From Hepsetus odoe (lineage: Eukaryota; Chordata; Actinopteri; Characiformes; Hepsetidae): a stretch of DNA of 64,000 nt. Position 1 is the first letter of the stretch; every line of letters starts with the position of its first letter. The DNA is taken from positions 3,086,834 through 3,150,833 of the forward strand of contig CM029381.1 of NCBI GenBank assembly GCA_017165825.1, given 5' to 3'. Both the position numbers and the translations under genes were made by a program. Positions 55,017-64,000 of this stretch are shown here, one piece after another. The notes beneath the pieces were generated by a model. It did no database searches. It was not told the origin of the DNA and saw nothing but the letters and a program-made list of their open reading frames with translations.

Positions 55017-55254
55017 TTGGACTTTGTTCTGCTTGAAGGTTCAGACGTAGATCACTGCGTGGATTAACCAACAAAAAACAATCAAACTGCTCAGGTACAG
55101 AGACTGTACTGAAAATGAGAGACAAAAATACTGTCCTTCAGGAAGATTTGGAGAACTGCTCCTCAACTAGACATTAAAAAAGGAAAGTCTGACTTTTCAG
55201 AATCTAAATGTGAAGAAATGAGAAGTAGCTCAAGGCTTTTGCACAGGACTGTAT
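55017..55254 (-). mobile_element. End of a second Tc1-like transposon family
   Basis: Minus strand begins TACAGTCCTGTGCAAAAGCC, a Tc1-type terminus, and continues inward with CAGACTTTCCTTTTTTAATG and GTTAATCCACGCAGTGATC. The other end is missing. The piece at 35015-35145 belongs to the same family. Confidence 0.75.
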
Positions 55255-57790
55255 GTAAACTAATGAAAAAGAGACATTAAGGCAAGGGAATTACTCCTCC
55301 AGCTCCAGTTGGTTTGTTCCAGCAGCACCTTGCCTATTTTCTCATCACTATGTCTATTAACAAGTGCTTAACTAGAGAGCTCTCTTATTTTATTGGCCCA
55401 TAGCAACGTCAAAGGACATGTCAAAATAAACAGGAAAGTGCAGAAATGTCTGACATGGCTGTTCTGGCATGTCTCAGATGCCAGGTTGCTGTTAATAGAG
55501 TGTTCATATTCTGGCCCAGCTTTGGCTAAACACTTCACTGAATTTTTGAATCCTAAACCTGACTTTACGTTAGCTAGGCGTTTGACCATCTGATTGGTAG
55601 GAGTCAATTCGGAAAACACAACACTCTCTGATGGGCAGTGGTCCCCAATGACTGTCATGTGTCTCAAAGTCTATAGGTTTATGCCATTCTGCATCCTGAC
55701 AACTTCAAAGGACAAAAAGATGCTGGGGTCTGCTTCAAGTGGGCAATAAAAGATATGGTAATAATCCAATATGGTCCCTGTTGTAGTGCAGTAACTTTTC
55801 CTGGAAGAGGCAAAGTGCCTTGCTTACCTCAAGCACATGAACCATGAGCTAAAGGGATCAGAAAACTAATGTGGAATACAGGAGAGTCTTTTCAGGACAG
55901 TTTTTTTTTCTTTTTCTTTTTTTTTTTTTTTTATGAAGCGTGTTTCGCCATTGTATTGGGAAACAATTACCAGCAACCAAACAGCCATAAAGCAAGAGCC
56001 TAGCATACCGTCTGGCTTGGTTATTTGTCAAAGACTCAATCCCACAAAAAAGTAGAAATGTCAAAGCCCTGTTGCCATGGGCTCTGTGCTGATGTGCATG
56101 TCATTTCCTTGCTTTGCCGTGTTTTTGGCTGTTGCCAAGGCATATGTAAAAAAGCATGCACGCAGAGCTGCCATTAACGCTGAACGTAAAGGGGAACTCC
56201 ACTGACTTTTTTCCTTCCAAATTTCAGCCTAATTCATTCAACAAACTGAAGAGAAACCAGATTTTTCTTCAGAGTGGTGGATGGAACCGAAGGTTGAGAC
56301 ATCTGTAATTGGTCAAATAAAGCCACTTTATTGGCTGCCCAGGAATCAGATGTGTTTTCTGTGGTTTTTCTAAGTAATATTGATGAGGGTCAAATAAAAC
56401 AGCTTCCCTTAAAGGCTCTTAAGTTATAGATATTAATAATAATTTTTTCTTCAAAGTAAAAGTTTGTGGTAAGTTCAATTGTGGGGTGAAATGATGGTAA
56501 CTAAATTATGATCTTTATAAAGTTCTACAAAAAAAAGGTAGAGGTAAATTATTCATACTTCCATAGAAGTATTATAATCATAAATTAAATTTTACTGTAA
56601 TTTCAAGCTGCAAAGCAAACTTAGATCTAGACTGTAGAAGAAATCATTGTTTCTTTTAAGGCATTACCAAGTATACCTTATACTTTTCTTTTGAAATGGG
56701 TGACTTTCCAGTAAAAAAAAATCATTAAAGAAAAAAAGAAAACCTGCTGGTAATTACTAAAATGGGAAAATGCCAGCTTACTGTCAGGCTGAGGAGTTGT
56801 TTTCTGGACATAAAGGTGTAGCCAGGAGTCTGTAAATTAACATTATTAAACATAATGCTAATGTGTACTCACAAGCATTGAGCTTAAATAACAACTATCA
56901 GAAGGAGAGTGAGAGATAGATGTGGATAGAATGGCAGACGCTCTGCTTTGACTCATTAGGACCTTTAAACCCTTGATTCAATGAGGCACAACAGACATCC
57001 TAACGAGGCACCAGTTGTGCCCAGTCAGAGGAGATCACTGCAGACCGTGACACTTACCAATGATGCAAGGTTTCAAGTCTATTTTGTATCGGAAACCACA
57101 TAAGCAAACGTTTTGGAGATAACTACTATAATTTCTTTACTGGTTTTCTTCCTAATATTCCTTTATGTCCAGAAAAAATAAGCATAAAAATTCTGTTAGC
57201 TAAATCCATCTACATAAATGGTCAACAGGAAATCCTCCTTCCTGCAAATTGGTGAGTAAAGTCTGAAGGGTGCATTACATTGTCTCGTCATGTCCCAAGA
57301 ACTTCAATAAAAGGCACTGGGATAAAAGCGTCCTGTTCTTGCATGTCCAAAACAAAATCGTCATATGCTCCGCCCACTTTGATTGGGAGAACATTTAGCA
57401 ATATTGGTCACATTTTGATGTCAACTTATTGCTGCATTTGTGGAGTAGGGGGAGGTTTGAAGAGGTTTGAAGCCTGTAATTTGTTGTAAAATAAGCAAGA
57501 GAAAAACTTTTTGTTGGACTTTTGTGAGGCTTTGTGAATAAAGATGTTTCAGGCCTTTCCTGATTGTACTCGCAGCCTGCCTGTGTTTGTTTTGATGGCA
57601 TGGATACGGATCTCAATATGGTATAAACCGGAGGGAAAAAACTGCAAGACAGAGAAAGAGAGAAAGGATAAAATCGCTTTGGCTTGAAACAAATAACTCA
57701 TTACTTGTGTAAACATAAACTCTGAGATGGGCTCAAAAGCATGGTGAGTAAACACCATTAACAAAGAGTGAGGGAGAAAGAGGGAGAGAG
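55255..57790. other. Long unique-looking intergenic stretch
   Basis: No gene or named repeat recognised. A T-rich run lies at about 55900-55932 and a purine-rich stretch at about 57640-57790. Confidence 0.5.
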
Positions 57791-57975
57791 AATGAAGAGG
57801 GGGGGGGCAATCAGATTAATGTGATTCCTGTGGCTGTGACATATTCATTTTCCATTACTGGGACATCTGCAATCCATCATGTTACAATGCATGCAGCATG
57901 TCGTGCACCGCCAGCTGCTTTCCGTGCCATGTAAGAGGAAGAGGTATTAAAACATAAGCGCCGAAAAGGTGCTGC
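57791..57975. promoter_or_regulatory. Candidate conserved non-coding element
   Basis: CAATCAGATTAATGTGATTC, TTCATTTTCCATTACTGGG and AATGCATGCAGCATGTCGTG: repeat-free, with paired TAAT-type cores next to a G8 run. Weak evidence. Confidence 0.25.
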
Positions 57976-59224
57976 AGAGCTTCATCTCACCCTCATTCTC
58001 CATTCTTCTCCTACAAGCTCTTGTCAAATACAACCACCCTGTAAAAGCTTTTCTTTTTATTGCCAATGCTCACCTGATTCCCAATATTCCTAACAAAAAA
58101 TTAATCCCAATAGGTCAATTTATAACATTTATTCCATTTGACACAGTTTCATAGGTCAATTTTTTTCAACAAAGGTCTGTTGGAAAAGCAAAGTAACATT
58201 ACTTTTTTTTTTTTTACGTGGATAGCTGGCGGCCAAAATCTGAGCTCACATTGAAAATGAACGACTACAAACTGTGATGTTTAGAAGACTGGGATCAATA
58301 CGGGGCCTTCCTGGCATGCAGTACCAACAGTGCTCCAAGCAAGTACAACCTGTTAACCAGCAACAGAGTCACAGCAACCCAAGGGGTCACTGATAACCAT
58401 CAAGTCTGACCTGGTTACAAAGAAGAGTTTTTGTTGCACAAACCACAGACCCCAGAAAACAGAGGCAGTGTGACACTATGGGCAATGTTCTGCTTGGAAA
58501 TCTTGTCCATAAAACTAATGGATAATTTCCCTCAAATGCAGTTTAAAGTGAGTACAAAGTTGGAGTGGAAAGTGTAGATAGTGGGACAAAAAAAATTTTC
58601 AGACACCTCAAAAAAATTAAATCAAGTATAGTCAGCTCGTTCTGTATTACGTACAATCACTGCCGTCAGTCAAGAAACCAGGCATGTCTCCACTGCTCTG
58701 TGAGGAGACTTGACAGGTTCTCCAAACCCAAGTTCAGCTTGGAATGAGGAGGTTTGGAGAGTTCCAGAACGGAACGATCTTCTCAGAGTTCAGAGCCTGG
58801 CCCAAAGCCCACAAATACGGTGGTCCTCTATTTCTACTTCACCGTTCGTTTAGTCAGGAAGATTTATCTACCATTTCTACAATGACTGACAAGCGAATAT
58901 TCCCTGCAGTCTCATCTGGAATTTGCATCCCCTATTTTCAGGATCCAAAGTCTGGTTTGGATGATGCACAGCATGTAAATTACAACCCCAGAGAAATTAT
59001 TCCAAAGACGGTACTCGTTATGATGAACAAATACAGGAATTATCTGTTTATCTCAAAACCAGTGGCCTTTTTTGTTGTCGCTTCTATAAAGCCTGATGGT
59101 TTAGAGCACTGATACTTTGCTGCAGTTGTATCATCTCTTGTCATGCTCTTGAATCCCATTGTAGGATTTTAATTAGGCCTGGTAATGATTAAGCAGGACA
59201 TTTTTGGTGGTTTTAATGTGCATT
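57976..59224. other. Intergenic DNA; 122-codon open frame without known motif
   Basis: The open frame at 58744-59112 (+) has no domain I recognise and no initiation or splice context. 58370-58510 (AACCACAGACCCCAGAAAAC, ATGGGCAATGTTCTGCTTGG) has the feel of an old interspersed repeat, but I cannot name it. Confidence 0.3.
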
Positions 59225-59660
59225 TCTGTTCTAACCCTAGGCGCAGCGTCTCTCAGGCTTGAAATATGACTTTAATAAGGACAATAACTTCTCCAGTCCG
59301 AGCCACATCTAAACCCGTCGTGTTCCCGTGTAACAGCCCCTCGGCTGCTCTGCTTGTTTTACAGCTATTGTCCGTAAATTAAATGCCGCGTAATGGAGCG
59401 AACGGGTCCTGTGGCAAAGAATTTATCCTGAGCACGAATGGCTCGGGCCACTATCTCCAAGGAGAGGCCAAGAAAAACAATTTTCGAACGCAGCGGGGCT
59501 GACATTTTATTATGGACTGACAGCATGCCGCAGTGAATCACGTATTAATCACCTCACTGCAGATGATATGAGACGATACAGTCATTATTTGATGATCTGC
59601 CGGGGGTAAATAATGCACCGTTATCTCCTTAAGCATCCTAGAAATGAACTTCTCTATTGA
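59225..59660. promoter_or_regulatory. Candidate conserved non-coding element (enhancer-like)
   Basis: Dense, complex, repeat-free sequence: TTGTCCGTAAATTAAATGCC, GTAATGGAGCGAACGG, GAATTTATCCTGAGCACGAA, TTTTATTATGGACTGACAGC, CGTATTAATCACCTCAC, GTAAATAATGCACCG. Many homeodomain-type cores and no long frame. This is the strongest of the candidate elements by eye. Confidence 0.38.
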
Positions 59661-60016
59661 AGCCAGCGTTTTTATGGTTTTGTGGTAAACTCCCAGCTAC
59701 GGTTGGTCATGGTCATTTGTGTCACTAAGTTACTAAGTAAGTCACTACATTAAAGGCAAAAAGTAATTACATTTTTTTACACAAATTATGAGAGCAGCAG
59801 TGCTCATGCCTGACCTCCTAGTTGCCAGCTGTTCAGAGATGGGAAGCAATGAAGTATAAATACTTAATAACTGTACTTAAGTACAGTTTTCAGATATCTG
59901 TTACCCTGAAACAGCAGTAATTTCTTTTTAATGTTCAAATTTCTCATTTAAGGCCAAGTTTAAAATTTCTGGTGACCATAAAGAACCATAATATCACCAC
60001 TCAAAGTATCCAATGT
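59661..60016. other. Unique-looking intergenic DNA
   Basis: Nothing recognised. Confidence 0.5.
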
Positions 60017-60085
60017 ATCTTCTGGTCTGGGACATGACCTCTTCCAAATCATGAGGTTTAGTCCCTAAACACCAGGCAACCCCTT
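60017..60085 (-). mobile_element. SINE-A head fragment
   Basis: Minus strand: GGTTGCCTGGTGTTTAGGGA, CTAAACCTCATGATTTGG and GTCCCAGACCAGAAG. About 70 bp, decayed. Confidence 0.55.
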
Positions 60086-60909
60086 TCCTCCTTTTGTTCA
60101 CAATCTGCTGGACTGTAGTTTGGTCCAATCTTTTAAAAGTTCATTTTGAAGCTGATGAGCATCCTACGTATTCTCCTCTTTAAATGTCATGAAAGATCCT
60201 CCCACAGATGTGATCACTTTACTAGACCCCTGTTCTACAAATAGAGCACTCACACCTGGTTATCCTCCCATTGATTGAAATCACCTCACTTTCAGAATTA
60301 CTGCTAATCCTTGAGGCTATCTTAGGAATTGTTTTTGTCTTATTTATTTAAATTGGCTCTACTTTTAAGTCTTCTAAAAATCTGATGATGTTTTATCCAG
60401 AAATATAGGAAATTATGAAGTGATCAACATTCAGGCATCACTGGATTTTAAATGTGGAGTAAAATAACAGCCATAGCTTGATAGGACACATCGCAGAGAC
60501 AGGCAACTACTCCATGACGTACCCATCCCTGTCCCCTGTGGGACGCAGTCTGACTCTAATGAGAAAAACCCGCCCCCGCGCTCCAAGCAGCTCACGTTCC
60601 AAACGCGCCTCGTGTCATGTGCCTGATGCGGCCTGGCGCCTTCCCTGCCACCCTGCGTGGAGATGAGAGCACCGGAAAGGAAGCAGTGGATAATCCTCCA
60701 CGACACACCAGGAGCCAAACCAACACATTTGCAGCTCACGACCCAAGATGCCGATACGCTCCTTGTGAACACTTTATATCTGAGCCAGAGCTGGGGACGC
60801 ATAACCGCCTTTGCTACGTTCATGAAAACATGCATTCATTATTTTGTGGCAATAAAGATTGAAACCAGCCATAAACACTAAAGAGTGTCAGGGAATCCCC
60901 ACTGACAAT
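60086..60909. other. Intergenic DNA with GC-richer part at 60500-60780
   Basis: 60500-60780 is CpG-containing with ATGACGTACC (CRE-like, about 60515), GCCCCCGCGC and CTCACGTTCC. Overlapping open frames of 62-134 codons on both strands reflect composition. No exon supported. Confidence 0.3.
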
Positions 60910-61186
60910 ATACGCTCCCTGGCCACTTTATTAGAAACATCTCCCTTGGAACACCAGCTTGATGTTGTACGTTTAGGGACTGTAGCCCATCTGTTGATGT
61001 TCATCTGGGGTCACTTCTTGAGACTTGGTTGGATCATTTTTGGGTGATGGACCCCAACAGAGTTATTGAAAGTAGTCAGTGAGTGTAAGCATAATGTTTT
61101 TAATGAAGTGGTCACCAAGTGGAGACAGAAGGTCAGATGGTGGAGGCAAAAGTTGGTCTTTCTAATAAAGTGGCCACTGAGTAGTA
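60910..61186. mobile_element. MITE-like element with ~23-bp TIRs
   Basis: The left end TACGCTCCCTGGCCACTTTA then TTAGAAAC is the inverse of the right end TTTCTAATAAAGTGGCCACT then GAGTAGTA, giving a ~277-bp element flanked by TA. Internal AAGTGGTCACCAAGTGG is a subterminal repeat of the same kind. It has no coding capacity. An older copy lies at 4580-5347. Confidence 0.78.
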
Positions 61187-61209
61187 GCTTTTGGTCTGTG
61201 TTTCTTTTG

Positions 61210-61460
61210 AAGAGGCCTTCTAAGTGGTTAGGTTGTTGGCCCAAGGATCGGAAAGTCGTGGGTTCAAATCCCAGACCAGTAGGTTGCCCTGAGGTACCAC
61301 TGAGTAAGGTATCACCCACATCACTGCTCCCCAGCACTTTAAATAGCAGCTGCATGGTGTGTATAGGTGAAAAGCAAAGGTTGAATTTTATTGCGTCTCG
61401 CTGTGTGCTGTGCCGTGTTTCATGATGACTTAAAAACAATCTCTTTCACTTTCGCTTCAT
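61210..61460 (+). mobile_element. SINE-A, near full length
   Basis: AGAGGCCTTCTAAGTGGTTA, B box GGGTTCAAATCCC, CAGTAGGTTGCCCTGAGGTA, CATCACTGCTCCCCAGC, GTGCTGTGCCGTGTTTCATG, and tail CTCTTTCACTTTCGCTTC. It starts only about 25 bp after the MITE-like element. Confidence 0.92.
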
Positions 61461-62099
61461 TCTAAAGAGAGTCAAATTTAGAGATTAAGCAAAGCATCAT
61501 GGTTAACATGACCGACCATGTCAGTGTATTGTTACAGTACACACACTGTACTGTACTGTGCACTGAGGTTTCGGTGAGATGAATTGTCACCTATTCCCCA
61601 AACCTGGTGGGCAACAAGGATAAGTTACTACTCGTGGCAGGTTTCTATCTTGGGCGACACTAAATATGTCCTACCTACACCGTCATTTAAACCAGCGCCA
61701 GAAGGTGGAAGGAAACCTCCAGGAAGAGTAAAGCTCAGAGAGGGTTTCTTCCGCCTGGGTCTGTTTATGAGTGCACTCCTGGCCTGCCTTCATGGAGACC
61801 AGCCAGACACCATAACACCCACACACCCACACACACACACACACTTACACCCACCCAGGCACTTATGATTTTCAACACCCATTAAAGACAGTAATATGCC
61901 CATGCCAGTGACGTCGTGTTAACCTTAAACAGAATATGTTAACCCCTTAGAAGCGGCAAATTATTGCAAGCTATGAGCAAAGTATGAATTATTGCTCACA
62001 TGTATCTTGCTCTAACCAGAGGCAATGATATGTGGGTTTATTCTTTACTCATTTCAGTGATTTTTGGAAATGTTTTTACTCAAGACAGTCAGTACAAGA
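61461..62099. other. Intergenic DNA with a short (CA)n
   Basis: (CA)n at about 61820-61845. No gene supported; the 94-codon frame at 61584-61868 runs through the CA run. Confidence 0.5.
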
Positions 62100-62910
62100 T
62101 GATTAGTAATTGAGCAATTAAGTCACAGAGATTTAAGTCAGTGACTTGGGTTTGAATTGTTTATTGACATGATTTGAGACTCAACCCAAACTTGTCTTTA
62201 AACATAATAGAAGCAGAATTTGACTCATGCGTCCACTCTTCCTTGCAACTCAACTCAGTCTTGAACGCAACTGTCTCTTGACTTGATCTTACCTGACTTA
62301 TCAAACCCAGTCATTTGACTCATGACTTGACTCAGACTTAGCTTTAACAGGCTTATCACTCTTCTTAAATTGACTCATGACATGACCCTCAGCTGACCTA
62401 TAACTACTCAGCCTTAACTGACTTGGGGCTCAACTCATTCTTAGGAACTCAATTTCTCCCCCAGCGGACTAGGATATGAAGCTCGATTTAAACTTGTAAC
62501 ATGTAATTCAGCTGAGAATCAATATTAACTGCCTTGTGACTTAATGTTCAGCATTAACTGACCTGTGCCTTGACTCAAACAACTCAGCTGAAAAGAGTTG
62601 ACAAGTTTACATCTCAAGTTAAACTTGCCTTTAGCTGATTCCCAACTATGACTCCACCATAGCAAGACTTGTAATTCAACTTGAACATCCTGTAAACTGA
62701 CTTGAGAATCAACCTGAACTTGTCCATTACTGACTCGCGACATGAATTCCCCTTAGCTGACTTAATGGCTTGACTTGCCTCCCCATTAATTGATTCACAA
62801 AAGTGACTCAACTGCAACTGGACTCACAACTTAACTTGCTGTAAACTGACTCGAGGATTAGTTTCATATTTGTACTTGTCCACAAATGACTCCCCTTCAA
62901 ATGATTAATG
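62100..62910. repeat. Degenerate minisatellite (AACTGACTTGTGACTCAAC-like)
   Basis: CTTGACTCAGACTTAGC, TTAACTGACTTGGGGCTC, TTAACTGACCTGTGCCTTGA and CAACTTGAACATCCTGTAAA words recur about every 30-40 bp with strong divergence. Best seen at 62230-62840. Confidence 0.7.
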
Positions 62911-64000
62911 ACAATTTATGGTCAAGATGAAAGATTTACAAAAGTGAAGCCTAACTAAGAGGTGCCAACCCTGCAGGAAAGTCCTTCCTAAACATGATTG
63001 CCTGTTGATTTGTTACCTGTCATTGCATTCTGCTAGATATATCTTGCAAGGCTGCAGTCACAAACACATTAACTGGGTCTAATAAAGATTTTTGGAAGTC
63101 AAACACCAAATGTACTTGCAGAGTTCCTGTCTGCTTTAGAGTAGACGCATGGAGTTCTGTTCATTCCAGAGGTAATCACCCAGGCAGGGAGCCAACCAGA
63201 GGAACCCTACCACACCCAAACCTTATTTCTGGCTTAACGCTCTACAGCCATTCTGTACTGCCTGTCTAAACACTGCACTGTTCTCCTTATAATGTACAAA
63301 TGCAGCTCTGGAAATGTTTTTGGACTCATGGCCTTCTAAAGGACAAAATTACACAATTCTTCCATGATCATCTAGTCCATGATCATCTATGATGTTGGCC
63401 ATTTCAAGAAATGTAATCCTATTGTCTTTCCTTGAAGTTCTAAAAGCATTGTTTTCTGAAGTCATTAGGTCAAACACCCCCTTCTACACTATTACTAAGT
63501 TGACACAACCTCTAGGTTTGCACTCAACACACTTTCGGAGACCTTATAGTGCAATTACACTTGTTGCCTAGCCACAGTAACATAGCAACAGATCTGTTAG
63601 CCCTGTACAAATGACTTAAGCAGATCATACGTAAAAATCAAATATGGCTGCCTTAATAGTTAATAGTTTGAGGCTAAACTTCACTTTAGTAACAACCATG
63701 ACTTGCCATTTTAGGCTATTCTAAGCATTTTGCAGTGTATCTTACAGATTTCCCTCTACCAGTGTGTCAAAATGTCAAGAATTGTATCTAAAATGTTGTA
63801 TTTGACTGGCAAGACCGATTTAATATGACTTCCATTTCAAAACCATTTTTGCTAAAGGTATTTAGACTCCAGCTGATGCATACATTTCTCCAGTATTTGT
63901 TTAGATTTCTGTAGTTAATTTTAGTCCTGCCATTCCATTAGTAAGGTCACTGCAAAAAGTCACTGCTTTTAGATGGAAAAACTGACTGGCAATTTAATTT
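62911..64000. other. Unique-looking intergenic DNA to window end
   Basis: No gene or repeat family recognised. Confidence 0.5.

Noticed and set aside
58744..59112. 122-codon open frame (+)
   Set aside because: Looks more balanced in composition than most, but I recognise no motif and see no exon boundaries with a neighbour.
60431..60835. 134-codon open frame (-)
   Set aside because: Overlaps open frames on the other strand in a GC-richer segment, which fits a composition effect. No domain recognised.
1..64000. Multi-gene or defence-type system
   Set aside because: No host protein-coding gene, gene cluster or operon structure could be supported anywhere in the window.

Overview
The window looks like vertebrate, very probably teleost, non-coding nuclear DNA. 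The evidence is the mix of (CA/TG)n, (GA)n and (GATA)n microsatellites, several tRNA-derived SINE families with the tails seen in fish genomes, a Tc1-type transposon family whose TIR begins CAGTACTGTGC, 3' pieces of LINE ORF2, and the absence of any convincing host exon. An ostariophysan host is a guess from the look of the SINEs and is not shown here. The window reads as a gene desert or very long intron(s). No rRNA, functional tRNA, CRISPR array, operon, bacterial gene or complete protein-coding gene was found. Most long open frames are artefacts of tandem repeats or remnants of mobile elements.

Layout. 1-2 kb: two minisatellites and a TG microsatellite. 2.4-5.3 kb: a degenerate tandem repeat, a SINE-A, two SINE-B copies and a decayed TIR element. 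6.1-6.7 kb and 16.0-16.5 kb: two copies of one internally deleted Tc1-like element. 8-9.2 kb: SINEs and a truncated LINE-tail insertion. 11.9-14.6 kb: microsatellites, two degenerate minisatellites and a GC-richer block (13.18-13.64 kb) with MEF2-, E-box-, CRE- and TATA-like sites. 16.7-17.1 kb: a SINE-B pair. 20.4-20.9 kb: complex non-repetitive DNA resembling a conserved non-coding element. 21-26.3 kb: a TGAA/TGAC array, a three-unit ~180-bp array with palindromic TTA/TAA blocks, and many SINEs, including a composite SINE with an 11-bp target-site duplication. 26.9-30.5 kb: a LINE remnant, microsatellites, SINEs and a TATAGTA-like array. 31.1-34.1 kb: a diverged satellite-like array. 34.9-38.7 kb: a hairpin element, microsatellites and SINEs. 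39.8-41.4 kb: two LINE remnants, one carrying a nested SINE-B. 42.7-49.8 kb: SINEs, a G4/poly-C region, minisatellites, microsatellites and a LINE remnant. 50.6-51.0 kb: a candidate conserved element. 51.3-52.3 kb: GGTTC/GAACC elements. 53.3-53.8 kb: an L2-like LINE 3' end. 55.0-55.3 kb: a second Tc1-like family. 57.8-58.0 and 59.2-59.7 kb: candidate conserved elements. 60.9-61.5 kb: a TIR element and a SINE-A. 62.1-62.9 kb: a degenerate minisatellite.

How the parts relate. Three tRNA-headed SINE families are present. SINE-A, at least 17 copies, ends in a TTTCAC-type tail. SINE-B, five copies, ends in the GATAAGAGCGTCTGCTAAATG tail shared with fish LINEs. SINE-C is a composite of a SINE-A-like head and a Rex3/RTE-like GGATGG tail. 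V-SINE-like pieces are also present. The SINEs presumably depended on LINE machinery, of which only ORF2 C-terminal pieces remain. The most interesting signals are SINE head/tail exchange, the unusual density of diverged minisatellites, and a few candidate cis-regulatory blocks. No new multi-gene system was found.
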